Shown here one piece after another: positions 46,535 through 57,291 of a DNA stretch of 64,000 nt. The notes under the pieces were generated by a model. That model was given only the letters and a program-made list of their open reading frames with translations, did not search any database and had not been told where the DNA came from. The stretch is from Pseudeuparius sepicola (Eukaryota; Arthropoda; Insecta; Coleoptera; Anthribidae). The position numbers and the translations under genes are program-made. The stretch spans positions 68,306,692-68,370,691 of the forward strand of contig OY987299.1 in assembly GCA_963920635.1 (NCBI GenBank), written 5' to 3'. Position 1 is the first letter of the stretch. Each line of letters starts with the position of its first letter.

Positions 46535-47267
46535 ATAATAGTCATGGAGGTTGTTCGTTCCTTCTTGTGAAAACTCCAGCAGAAACTCTGGAAAATTGTT
46601 TTTATCGACACCGACGAAATTCGCCGAAAACGGTGGTTGGAAACAGTTGGCCTTCCAATGAAGAAAATGTTTTTGTATTGTTGTGAAGACTATTTCAACG
46701 TAAGTACATATTATCTGTTATAGGTAGTTTGAAGCACTTTTACTTCTTTTTTTAATACTTACTTACTGTCTTGGGGTTATAAAACTACATCTACCTGAAT
46801 GTAATAAACCTCAAAATAACCCCTGTTAATAATTTTTATTACATATATAGAGATTAAAAGTTTATAATAATATTAAGTATATATAGTTTATATTATTGTT
46901 CTCGTAAATCAATTCTTTTCATTATAAATTCAAAATTTTATTTCATATTTAAGTTCTTACTTACCTACTCGAGCAACTTTTATTGCAATAATTTTTGTAT
47001 AAGAATAGTAAGATACATTTTTCTTTTTTTTTTTAGCTTGAGCCTGATGGTAAGAACTGGATGTTCTTCAAAACTGTGGGAAGCAAGATTATCTTGAAAA
47101 AGGAAGTTGTGCCTCAGCGCTACATAAAAAGCAAACGAATTGCTTCCCTTCCAATTCATGTAGAGAGGATAATAAGACGAATTCGAGAATTTGCAACGCT
47201 TAATATACATTCGAGGGTAAACCATCAATTAATATACCTTTTAGATCACATAATGGCTATTGTGTGA
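46535..47267 (+). pseudogene. Internally deleted THAP/DDE element copy with retained intron signals
   Basis: The exon 1 relic reads FIDTDEIRRKRWLETVGLPM then FLYCCEDYFN and ends at AAC|GTAAGT (46699/46700). Exon 2 begins at 47037 after TTTTTTTTAG with the THAP tail LEPDGKNWMFFKTVGSKIIL-KKEVVPQRY. It passes directly into the transposase C-terminus (KSKRIASLPIHVERIIRRIR ... HIMAIV, stop 47267), which includes the HVER catalytic Glu. The HTH and both Asp motifs present in the copy at 17.8-19.3 kb are missing. The upstream THAP zinc-binding part is frameshifted (stop after MEVVRSFL). The spliced product would be a THAP finger joined to the nuclease tail. Confidence 0.75.
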
Positions 47268-47810
47268 GGCCTTTAATTTTATGAAATATATTTAAGTTGT
47301 GTAACGAAGTTACTAATTTCCAGTTTTCATTTTTATTTACCACTTAATTCCTCGCCGCGCTATTTTCAGCGGCCGGCCATCCGCCGTAGTAGTTTTTATA
47401 TTCACACTGATGACTTTTTCTACATAGTAGGCCGACATTCGAGAGTTTCATTGCATTTAAATATTGCCGCTAAATAAGAAATTCTTGTTTTACCAAAAGG
47501 GATGAGGGATACCGAAAAGGGGTAGAACCGGGATATTAATTCAAATTACAGCTAGAGCCACGGTTCTTTTTGGAAAACCGGGTAAATGAGACATGCCCGA
47601 CTCAGAGAGACCACCGTCCGAGACCTGTATGGGGTGCAACCACCCCTAACTGCCCGCCGAGCCCCCGGCGACCGTTTTGGCTACCAGAAGAGTGGGGACG
47701 ATCACCTGAGTCTTCGCCACGACCCCGACCAATAGGCGGCCAGCACACTCGCCGACGGTGGCGCCGCCAGACGATATAAAAGGGTGAGTATTGGTAGGAA
47801 AGAAATCCGC

Positions 47811-48078
47811 AACACTTACGGTTGGAATGGCGAGAATTACCGGACCAACCACCTGCTAGAGCGCCCCTAATTAAACGAGAATAATAGTTTGAGACTAGGA
47901 AATTTTAGAGTGTGCTACCGCATAGAATAGACGCTAATATAAGCTTTCTTTCTCAACACTTATGGTTGGAATGGCGAGAATTCCCGGACCAACCTCCTGC
48001 TGGAGCATTCCTAATCAAAATACGAATAATAGTTTGTGGCTAGGAAATTTTAGAGCGTGCTACCGCATCGCATAACCG
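47811..48078 (+). repeat. Tandem duplication in the LTR, period 144 bp
   Basis: Copies start AACACTTA(C/T)GGTTGGAAT at 47811 and 47955. Both contain GGCGAGAATT, GGACCAACC, GAATAATAGTTTG and CTAGGAAATTTTAGAG and end at GTGCTACCGCAT. Confidence 0.85.
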
Positions 48079-48316
48079 CTAGTAGATTGTTTATCTAGAA
48101 GGTAGATCCTGCACTGCCTGATTAACGACTCTTTCTTTTCTTACAGATCGGTGGACCTCTCTGGGCCGGCGACGTCTATTTAATTGTACAAAATAAACCG
48201 TGTTAATTTTGCTTAACATTCTTTATTTATACCCTATCCTCGACGAACCACAGACCCCTGGAAAATATTTTCTCTGACGAAAGCTATCCCGGGTATAAAG
48301 CAGAGCATACCGCTCT

Positions 48317-48437
48317 AAAAAACTGGCGCCCGAGCAACCGTTTCACCGTAGATCCGATTTTCCCTTTCTTACCTTTCTTAAAAAACTGGCTCCTGAGCAA
48401 CCATTTCACCATAGATCCGATTTTCCCTTTCCTAGAT
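48317..48437 (+). repeat. Duplicated primer-binding-site segment, period 63 bp
   Basis: AAAAAACTGGCGCCCGAGCA at 48317 and AAAAAACTGGCTCCTGAGCA at 48380 are each followed by ACC(G/A)TTTCACC(G/A)TAG and CCGATTTTCCCTTTC. Only the first copy retains the canonical TGGCGCC. Confidence 0.85.
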
Positions 48438-48617
48438 AGAGGAGGCTATAAGGAAGCCCACCGGTGAGTAACAAAAAGGGAAAATCGGACGTGAACGCAA
48501 ATAGCGCTATAGTTGTATTGTAAATTATTACAAAGGAGTGCGGGGCTGTGTGCACGTATATATAGATGAAAAGGGAAAGAAATGTATTTCCTTGCAAATA
48601 ATTTAATTAAAAATCAT

Positions 48618-48655
48618 GGTAAAGCGCTTTCGGCTGTTAAGCCATCCTCAGTACC
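48618..48655 (-). ncRNA. Hammerhead-ribozyme-like core (PLE copy 1 terminal repeat)
   Basis: On the minus strand: GGTA, CTGAGGA, GGC-TTAACA-GCC helix II (after one extra T), GAAA, self-complementary GCGC, TT, TACC. It is identical to the cores at 52404 and 57204. Confidence 0.65.
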
Positions 48656-49294
48656 ACCTAAAAAGAAAGTATGACATAAAATAGGGGGTTGGAAAAAGTT
48701 AACTGTGGAAAAACTAAATTGTTTTAACGTCATGTCATACTCACTTGTCAAGTGTGTACAGGAAAATTGGAGCATAAAGCATTATACAACAGTAAAAAAA
48801 CCCATAAAATAGAAGGTCACACCAAGTCACATTTTAAAAACTTTAAAATATTAACAAATTATACAACTGTGGGCAGCCAAGCTACCCAAATTATTTAAAC
48901 AAAAGACCAGCCGAAGTGCCAAATGCATCGTGGAAGGTGGAAGTGAAATTTGAGACATAACCTGTTCGACATCCCGTTGAAGGAACTGGATGTCAGTCGA
49001 AAAAGCGCGCGAGATTTAAACTTGAAAACAAAGTGTCATAGGCGGGTAAAAATATTTTATGAAGAGTGAATGTGAAGGATTTGAAGAAATTTAATTCATA
49101 AGTTAAGAATTTGTATTTAATAAATGTTTAATTAATGGTAATGAAAATTAGATAGAAATAGAAATTCGAAAAATTATTTGTTTACATGATAAGCCCAAAA
49201 AGCCCCCCTACAAAGTCCCAAAAACGCGACACGAAAAGAGGAGATAACAGGACAACCCTGTAAGATGAAGGCCAAGAAAAAAATTTTTTTTTCA

Positions 49295-51689
49295 TCATTG
49301 AGTGAGTCTCCTATGTAAAGGAATGAAAGATCTGTTAAGATTAACTTTAACATTTAAACAATCTGGATTATTGGATAATTCTCTGTTTATTTGAATATCT
49401 TCAAGGAAATCAAGTCTGTTATAATTCTTTGATGTGACATTGCGTAAAATTTTTGAATTGGAGTGAGGACTGAAGTTATGATTAAAAGTATGCAAGTGTT
49501 CTCCAAAGGTTGAATTTACTTTATTTAAATGTTCATTTATACGAACTTTTAGGGGACGACAAGTTCTCCCTATATAGGTACTATTACAAGAATTGCAAGA
49601 AAGTTTATAGATGCCACTTTTGGCTAAGTGGTCTATTTTATCTTTAGAATTGACCAAGCTCTGAGCTAACTTATTATTAGTTCTTAGACATATCGAGATG
49701 TTGTCGCATTCTTGGTGAATGCACTGGGATACTTTATTATTAATACTTGTTTGTATGAAAGGAAGTGAAAAATATTTTTTGTTATTATTATGATAATTAT
49801 TGATATAAGGAGAATTGTCACGTTTTAGTTTATTATATTTAATTTTATTTATGAGAGAATCGATGATAGAAGGATTATAGAAATTATTATATGCAATTTG
49901 TTTGAGAATGTTGATTTCCTTTTTGTAGTTATCTTGGGACATTGGTGTATTGAGAAGGCGATGAATGTAACAATAGAAAGCTGACATTTTTTGTTGATAT
50001 GGATGATTTGACAAGTTGGAGATAGAATGGTCCGTTTGAGTAGGTTTTCTATATATAGAGAATTGTAAAATGTCTTGATTTTTGTAAATAGAGATGTCAA
50101 GAAAATTAATCGAACAATTCTTTTCAATTTCTAAAGTAAATGAGATATTAGGATGTATATTATTAAGTTTAGTTAAAAGATGTTGAGCTTTGGGCTCGTT
50201 ACAATTCAGAAAACATAGGCAGTCATCAACATACCTAAACCAGTGAAGGATCTCGTCGTCGTTGTTGGTCATGATGTGTTTCCTTTCGAGTGAGTATATA
50301 AACACGTCAGCTAGAAAAGGAGAGAGACAGCTGCCCATGGCCAGTCCGTCTGGTTGTTTGTATGTCCTGTTATTAAAAACAAAGAAATTTTGAGAAAGGC
50401 AAAAATTGAGTAAAGAAAGAATGTCGACGATAACATCGCCGTCAATGTTTTTTTCCCTGAGCAAATCACCAACCATGTCAACAGCTTCCGATTTGGGGAC
50501 CGTTGTAAACAAATTAGTTACGTCGAAAGAAACCCTCAAGGAAACTTCAGGTAAAGTAATCTGACCAAGTTTGTCTGTTAGGTTAAGAGTGTTATTCAGC
50601 CCAAATTTGGGCGAAAAGTCCGTGAGTTGTTTAAGTAGTTTAAGAACAAAGCTGGACAGAAAATAAACTGGAGTGTTAGAAAAGCTTACGACTGGTCTAA
50701 TCGGTATGCCCTCTTTGTGAATTTTAGGCAAGCCATATAAGCGAGGCATTGTAGGGTTACTAGACATTAAAACTCTCGAGGCATCGTGGTCTGAAAGAAA
50801 ATCTTTGAAATGTTTTATGATTTTAGTAGTTTTCCTAACAAAGGTATTAAAAGGATTAGAGGCTAATGTAGAAAAAATATTTTCTTGTAAAAAAAAACTC
50901 TCAACCTTGTCCACATAACAAGCTTTATTCAAAATAACCAGACAATTTCCCTTGTCGGCTTTGGAAATTATTAAATTATGACCGTTATTTTATTTTTAAG
51001 TTTTTTTAAAGATTTAAGGAATGAGAAAGAAAATTGTGAATTAAGTTTAGAGAGACTTTTTTGAAAACGATATAAGATATTATAACATTCATTACGAATA
51101 GATTTTTTCTTATTATAAGATATATTTAATTGTTCAATAAGAACGTCGATTTCGACTGAAAAACTCAAGAGGTCACTCTCAGACAAAGGTGTTGAAAAGG
51201 TATGTTTGAGTCTCCAAGTCTCCATGTCTAACTCATCCTCGTTAAAAGTCACGTCCGAGAGATTCTTGATCCTATCATGGAAAATAAAATTGGAATATTC
51301 TTTTTGTGGATTATGCCAACGATCTCTAAAAAAACATTTACGTTGGTGAATCAAATTGTTAAGTTTAGATCTCACTCTTTGAAATTTGACATTTTTACTG
51401 AAGGAAACTTCATCGGTTATGTCGTTAAGAAGAAAATTAAGTGACTCACCTTCGACGTTGCTTAACAAATCATTATAAACTTTTTTCATTTCGCAGTTTA
51501 CAAAATTGAGCTTAGAATAATGGGAACGAACTTGTGATTTAATGATTCTGATTTCCAGTTCCTCTCGGTGTTTAAGTGGGACGTTCTTGGAGGTTTTCAC
51601 TCGTGCAAAAGTAGGAGTAACCAAATATCTACGTCGAGGTTAGCTCTCTTGGTGGACAATTTCCTGTACTTCTCAGCCAGATTTGCCAT
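49295..51689 (-). pseudogene. PLE copy 1 RT-GIY-YIG protein, two indels
   Basis: Same protein as copy 2: N-terminal region, RT with RLYGLPKIHKEGIPIRPVVS, VSFDVTNLFTTVPKS, GLAMGSCLSPFLADVFIYSL and FRYVDDCLCF (YVDD). It has a C-terminal GIY-YIG nuclease (SGIYKLSC ... STYIGRTCRPLKVRINEH) and ends at 49295. Compared with copy 2 it lacks 28 bp near 51630 (bounded by a TT repeat) and 1 bp near 50985, each shifting the frame. The segment 50932-49295 remains open. PLE proteins combine an RT related to telomerase with a GIY-YIG endonuclease. Confidence 0.9.
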
Positions 51690-52403
51690 ATCGCAATTTA
51701 ATACAAAGGAGTGCGGGGCTGTGTGCACGTATATATAGATGAAAAGGGAAAGAAATGTCACTCAATGATGAAACAATTTTTCTTGGCCTTCATCTTACAG
51801 GTTTGTCCTGTTATCTCCTCTTTTCGTGTCGCGTTTTTGGGACTTTGTGGGGGGGCTTTTTGGGCTTATCATGTAAACAAATAATTTTTCGAATTTCTAT
51901 TTCTATCTAATTTTCATTACCATTAATTAAACATTTATTAAATATAAATTCTTAACTTATGAATTAAATTTCTTCAAATCCTTCACATTCACTCTTCATA
52001 AAATATTTTTACCCGCCTATGACATTTTGTTTTCAAGTTTAAATCTCGCGCGCTTTTTCGACTGACATCCAGTTCCTTCAACGGGATGTCGAACAGGTTA
52101 TGTCTCAAATTTCACTTCCACCTTCCACGATGTATTTGGCACTTCGGCTGGTCTTTTGTTTAAATAATTTGGGTAGCTTGGCTGCCCACAGTTGTATAAT
52201 TTGTTAATATTTTAAAGTTTTTAAAATGTGACTTGGTGTGACCTTCTATTTTATGTTTTTTTTTTACTGTTGTATAATGCTTTATGCTCCAATTTTCCTG
52301 TACACACTTTACAAGTGAGTATGACATGACGTTAAAACAATTTAGTTTTTCCACAGTTAACTTTTTCCAACCCCCTATTTTATGTCATACTTTCTTTTTA
52401 GGT

Positions 52404-52441
52404 GGTACTGAGGATGGCTTAACAGCCGAAAGCGCTTTACC
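52404..52441 (+). ncRNA. Hammerhead-ribozyme-like core (PLE copy 2, left terminal repeat)
   Basis: GGTA (52404-52407), CTGAGGA (52408-52414), extra T, GGC/GCC helix II, GAAA (52428-52431), GCGC (52432-52435), TT, TACC (52438-52441). GCGC cannot form a closed loop in one strand but pairs between two molecules. Confidence 0.7.
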
Positions 52442-52542
52442 ATGATTTTTAATTAAATGATTTGCACGGAAATACATTCATTTACCTTTTCATCTATATA
52501 TACGTGCACACAGCCCCGCACTCCTTTGTATTAATTTGCGAT

Positions 52543-55500
52543 ATGGCAAATCTGGCTGAGAAGTACAGGAAATTGTCCACCAAGAGAGCTAACCTCGACG
52601 TAGATATTTGGTTTCTGAACTCTTGTTTGAGAGAACACGTTACTCCTACTTTTGCACGAGTGAAAACCTCCAAGAACGTCCCACTTAAACACCGAGAGGA
52701 ACTGGAAATCAGAATCATTAAATCACAAGTTCGTTCCCATTATTCTAAGCTCAATTTTGTAAACTGCGAAATGAAAAAAGTTTATAATGATTTGTTAAGC
52801 AACGTCGAAGGTGAGTCACTTAATTTTCTTCTTAACGACATAACCGATGAAGTTTCCTTCAGTAAAAATGTCAAATTTCAAAGAGTGAGATCTAAACTTA
52901 ACAATTTGATTCACCAACGTAAATGTTTTTTTAGAGATCGTTGGCATAATCCACAAAAAGAATATTCCAATTTTATTTTCCATGATAGGATCAAGAATCT
53001 CTCGGACGTGACTTTTAACGAGGATGAGTTAGACATCCTGAGACTTGGCCTCAAACATACCTTTTCAACACCTTTGTTTGAGAGTGACCTCTTGAGTTTT
53101 TCAGTCGAAATCGACGTTCTTATTGAACAATTAAATATATCTTATAATAAGAAAAAATCTATTCGTAATGAATGTTATAATATCTTATATCGTTTTCAAA
53201 AAAGTCTCTCTAAACTTAATTCACAATTTTCTTTCTCATTCCTTAAATCTTTAAAAAAACTTAAAAATAAAATAACAGATCATAATTTAATAATTTCCAA
53301 AGCCGACAAGGGAAATTGTCTGGTTATTTTGAATAAAGCTTGTTATGTGGACAAGGTTGAGAGTTTTTTACAAGAAAATAATTTTTCTACATTAGCCTCT
53401 AATCCTTTTAATACCTTTGTTAGGAAAACTACTAAAATCATAAAACATTTCAAAGATTTTCTTTCAGACCACGATGCCTCGAGAGTTTTAATGTCTAGTA
53501 ACCCTACAATGCCTCGCTTATATGGCTTGCCTAAAATTCACAAAGAGGGCATACCGATTAGACCAGTCGTAAGCTTTTCTAACACTCCAGTTTATTTTCT
53601 GTCCAGCTTTGTTCTTAAACTACTTAAACAACTCACGGACTTTTCGCCCAAATTTGGGCTGAATAACACTCTTAACCTAACAGACAAACTTGGTCAGATT
53701 ACTTTACCTGAAGTTTCCTTGATGGTTTCTTTCGACGTAACTAATTTGTTTACAACGGTCCCCAAATCGGAAGCTGTTGACATGGTTGGTGATTTGCTCA
53801 GGGAAAAAAACATTGACGGCGATGTTATCGTCGACATTCTTTTTTTACTCAATTTTTGCCTTTCTCAAAATTTCTTTGTTTTTAATAACAGGACATACAA
53901 ACAACCAGACGGACTGGTCATGGGCAGCTGTCTCTCTCCTTTTCTAGCTGACATGTTTATATACTCACTCGAAAGGAAACACATCATGACCAACAACAAC
54001 GACGAGATCCTTCACTGGTTTAGGTATGTTGATGACTGCCTATGTTTTCTGAATTGTAACGAGCCCAAAGCTCAACATCTTTTAACTAAACTTAATAATA
54101 TACATCCTAAAATCTCATTTACTTTAGAAATTGAAAAGAATTGTTCGATTAATTTTCTTGACATCTCTATTTACAAAAATCAAGACATTTTACAATTCTC
54201 TATACAGAGCGCCCATGGCCACTAGATACATAGGAGAATCAAGAACAGTTGACTGCGCGTAGCGCCGGCCGTCGCAAGCGCTGCCGTGGGAGAATACAAT
54301 CAGTTAACTTTGAACAGCGCTGGAGTGTGCCTCGTTTTTAAGCATTATCGATCGCCCGGACTACACGACGTTGAGATCGTTCCCTGTAATTTTGGTTTTT
54401 GATGTTTAATCGGAAGTAAAATAAAAACATATCTCTAAAAAACACTCTTCCGAAAAAATAAAAAGTAATTCTACAAAAAACAAATGATTGCACATAGTTA
54501 GTGCAATAAATGTTCAAAGAGGCCACCATCTGCAGCTAGGCAATAACCTAAACGGTCATAGAAACCTCTCCGAACATTTACTAGCATGTTTGGAGTGATC
54601 ATTTGAAATGAATTCGATATTTTCAATCGCAATTCGTCCAAATCATTCGCCCTGTCTTCCCGGAAGCCATAAATTTGGGACTTTACGTATCCCCACAAGA
54701 AAAAGTCATTAGGGGATAAATCGGGGGAGCGTGCCGGCCACGGAATGGTTCCCCGACCACTAAGCAAACGATTCGGAAATACAGTAGTTAAGTAATCTCG
54801 AACCACTCTGCAATTATGCGCCGGGCAACCATCTTGCTGAAACCAAAGTTCATTAAATCTGTGACCTGCAACCCGCCTAATTTCTGGAATGACTTGCTGC
54901 TGCAAAAGAGTCAAGTAAGTAGGACCAGTTAGGTTTCCATCGATAAAAAATGGTCCGATCATATTTTCTCCGAGCATACCACCCCAAACGTTTACTTTTG
55001 CGGGGTACTGTGTTCGAAACTCATAATATTTATGTAAATTTTCCCGCGACCAATAACGAACGATCGAAGGATTATGTCGGCCATGTAGGGGAAATGACGA
55101 TTCATCAGTGAAAACTATGTTGCTGATAAAATTGGGTTGACGGTTCGCCATATCCATAACCCTCTCGCAAAATTCCATTCGTTTAAAGTAATCGTCGGGA
55201 AAAATTTCATGGTTCTTATGGGCTTTGTATGATCGGTAACCATTTTTTTTCAAAATTTTTCCCACTGCACCCTTACTTATGCCTAATTGCTCAGCAATAG
55301 CCCTTTCAGAAATGTGGGGATTATCATTCACTGTGGCACAAACCATTATTTCTATCATCTCCCGATAATTATGTCGGCCGTGGTTGTTGGGATGCCCATT
55401 TTTACTATGGCTTCGCGGAGTGACACATCCGTACGTTTCGAAATTTGAAATAATCCGATGCACTGTGCGTAAAGATGGTACGGGCCTATTTCTAAATGTT

Positions 55501-56555
55501 TCTCCAAACATGTTTATTATTTGGCGAATACTGTTGCCACCATAATACCACTTAATTACCTGAAGTTTTTCAGGTAACTGGTAAACTTCCATTTTTTCGG
55601 ATAAGCTTTTTACGAAATATATTTTTATTTTACTCACCTAGGCCTGTCACCTATGAGGCTCCAAGCACGAATGTAGCCACTGTCTGGCCAATCGGCCGCC
55701 GCGCGGGCCAGGCCACGACCTGGTGATCGATAACGCGGCCGCTAGTCAATTGGACTTATTTCGCCCTATGTATCTAGTAGCCGTGGGCGCTCTGTATATA
55801 GAAAACCTACTCAAACGGACCATTCTATCTCCAACTTGTCAAATCATCCATATCAACAAAAAATGTCAGCTTTCTATTGTTACATTCATCGCCTTCTCAA
55901 TATACCAATGTCCCAAGATAACTACAAAAAGGAAATCAACATTCTCAAACAAATTGCATATAATAATTTCTATAATCCTTCTATCATCGATTCTCTCATA
56001 AATAAAATTAAATATAATAAACTAAAACGTGACAATTCTCCTTATATCACTAATTATCATAATAATAACAAAAAATATTTTTCACTTCCTTTCATACAAA
56101 CAAGTATTAATAATAAAGTATCCCAGTGCATTCACCAAGAATGCGACAACATCTCGATATGTCTAAGAACTAATAATAAGTTAGCTCAGAGCTTGGTCAA
56201 TTCTAAAGATAAAATAGACCACTTAGCCAAAAGTGGCATCTATAAACTTTCTTGCAATTCTTGTAATAGTACCTATATAGGGAGAACTTGTCGTCCCCTA
56301 AAAGTTCGTATAAATGAACATTTAAATAAAGTAAATTCAACCTTTGGAGAACACTTGCATACTTTTAATCATAACTTCAGTCCTCACTCCAGTTCAAAAA
56401 TTTTACGCAATGTCACATCAAAGAATTATAACAGACTTGATTTCCTTGAAGATATTCAAATAAACAGAGAATTATCCAATAATCCAGATTGTTTAAATGT
56501 TAAAGTTAATCTTAACAGATCTTTCATTCCTTTACATAGGAGACTCACTCAATGA
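52543..56555 (+). CDS. PLE copy 2 RT-GIY-YIG protein, interrupted only by a mariner
   Basis: The start is placed at ATG 52543 (MANLAEKYRKLSTKRANLDV), since the upstream in-frame part is leader. The first part (to about 54204) carries the N-terminal Penelope region, RT motifs RLYGLPKIHKEGIPIRPVVS, MVSFDVTNLFTTVPK, GSCLSPFLADMF and FRYVDDCLCF. It ends at SIY within the mariner target TA. The second part (55797-56555) continues in frame as RKPTQTDHS, then the GIY-YIG nuclease (SGIYKLSCNSCN, TYIGRTCRPL) and stops at 56555. The total without the insert is about 806 residues, usual for the family. No other stop or shift is visible. GLVMGS replaces the GLAMGS of copy 1. Confidence 0.88.
54205..55794 (-). 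mobile_element. mariner-type transposon, 1590 bp, intact-looking
   Basis: TIRs of about 30 bp with two mismatches start CAGAGCGCCC and contain ACTAGATACATAGG. TA is duplicated (54203-54204 and 55795-55796). PLE copy 1 at about 50045 shows the empty site with a single TA. The transposase occupies 54498-55592 on the minus strand. GC-rich subterminal sequence differs sharply from the host PLE. Confidence 0.93.
54498..55592 (-). CDS. mariner-like transposase, full-length, catalytic triad present
   Basis: A single uninterrupted frame. MEVYQLPEKLQVIKWYYGGN (ATG 55592) is the preferred start; 15 upstream codons are also open. It has a DUF4817-like first HTH (NSIRQIINMFGETFRNR ... TVHRIISNFETYG) and a second HTH (ISERAIAEQLGISKGAVGKI). 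The catalytic Asp residues lie in FTDESSFPLHGR (residue 178 of the longest frame), FQQDGCPAHN (269) and SPDLSPNDFFLWG (311). That leaves 90 and 41 residues between them, so it is DD41D by the usual convention, as reported for the rosa/visitor-type mariners. It ends EHLLH at 54498. All elements for self-mobility are visible. Confidence 0.92.
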   Translation of the reverse strand: MEVYQLPEKLQVIKWYYGGNSIRQIINMFGETFRNRPVPSLRTVHRIISNFETYGCVTPRSHSKNGHPNNHGRHNYREMIEIMVCATVNDNPHISERAIAEQLGISKGAVGKILKKNGYRSYKAHKNHEIFPDDYFKRMEFCERVMDMANRQPNFISNIVFTDESSFPLHGRHNPSIVRYWSRENLHKYYEFRTQYPAKVNVWGGMLGENMIGPFFIDGNLTGPTYLTLLQQQVIPEIRRVAGHRFNELWFQQDGCPAHNCRVVRDYLTTVFPNRLLSGRGTIPWPARSPDLSPNDFFLWGYVKSQIYGFREDRANDLDELRLKISNSFQMITPNMLVNVRRGFYDRLGYCLAADGGLFEHLLH

Positions 56556-57203
56556 TGAAAAAAAAAAAACATTTTTTTTCTTGGCCTTCATCTTACAGGG
56601 TTGTCCTGTTATCTCCTCTTTTCGTGTCGCGTTTTTGGGACTTTGTGGGGGGGCTTTTTGGGCTTATCATGTACCTAAACAAATAATTTTTTGAATTTCT
56701 ATTTCTATCTAATTTTCATTACCATTAATTAAACATTTATTAAATATAAATTCTTAACTTATGAATTAAATTTCTTCAAATCCTTGACATTCACTCTTCA
56801 TAAAATATTTTTACCCGCCTATGACATTTTGTTTTCAAGTTTAAATCTCGCGCGCTTTTTCGACTGACATCCAGTTCCTTCAACGGGATGTCGAACAGGT
56901 TATGTCTCAAATTTCACTTCCACCTTCCACGATGCATTTGGCACTTCGGCTGGTCTTTTGTTTAAATAATTTGGGTAGCTTGGCTGCCCACAGTTGTATA
57001 ATTTGTTAATATTTTAAAGTTTTTAAAATGTGACTTGGTGTGACCTTCTATTTTATGGGTTTTTTACTGTTGTATAATGCTTTATGCTCCAATTTTCCTG
57101 TACACACTTGACAAGTGAGTATGACATGACGTTAAAACAATTTAGTTTTTCCACAGTAAACTTTTTCCAACCCCCTATTTTATGTCATACTTTCTTTTTA
57201 GGT

Positions 57204-57241
57204 GGTACTGAGGATGGCTTAACAGCCGAAAGCGCTTTACC
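57204..57241 (+). ncRNA. Hammerhead-ribozyme-like core (PLE copy 2, right terminal repeat)
   Basis: Identical in all core positions to 52404-52441: GGTA, CTGAGGA, GGC/GCC, GAAA, GCGC, TT, TACC. Confidence 0.7.
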
Positions 57242-57291
57242 ATGATTTTTAATTAAATTATTTGCACGGAAATACATTTCTTTCCCTTTTC

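Larger units (their letters stand above)
47540..48500 (+). mobile_element. LTR-retrotransposon promoter/leader region
   Basis: A GC-rich block with TATAAAAG (47775-47782), a 144-bp tandem duplication, AATAAA (48192-48197), and a primer-binding-site-like TGGCGCCCGAGCAACC (48324-48339) occur in the order U3-R-U5-PBS. No gag-pol follows, because a PLE begins at about 48.5 kb. LTR ends and target duplication were not found, so only part of the element may be present. Confidence 0.5.
48530..51757 (-). mobile_element. Penelope-like element copy 1 (minus strand)
   Basis: The 5' end near 51757 (leader with CATCTATATATACGTGCAC), RT/GIY-YIG frame 51689-49295, and a 3' region to about 48600 with a hammerhead-like core. 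It then runs into another piece of the 5' leader (48525-48590), giving the partial-tandem terminal repeat typical of PLEs. It lies head to head with copy 2 and is very similar to it by eye. Confidence 0.85.
51758..57291 (+). mobile_element. Penelope-like element copy 2 (plus strand), with terminal repeats and a mariner insert
   Basis: A terminal repeat of about 740 bp (51758 to about 52497, from TCACTCAATGATGA through the hammerhead-like core to CTTTTCATC) precedes the leader and ORF. It recurs after the ORF (56547-57291). This pseudo-LTR layout is known for Penelope. A mariner (54205-55794) is the only break in the coding frame. The right terminal repeat ends at CCCTTTTCA, after which the flanking sequence is new. 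Confidence 0.88.

Noticed and set aside
47811..48437. CRISPR-like repeat/spacer array
   Set aside because: There are just two direct tandem duplications with contiguous units and no regular spacers or cas genes.
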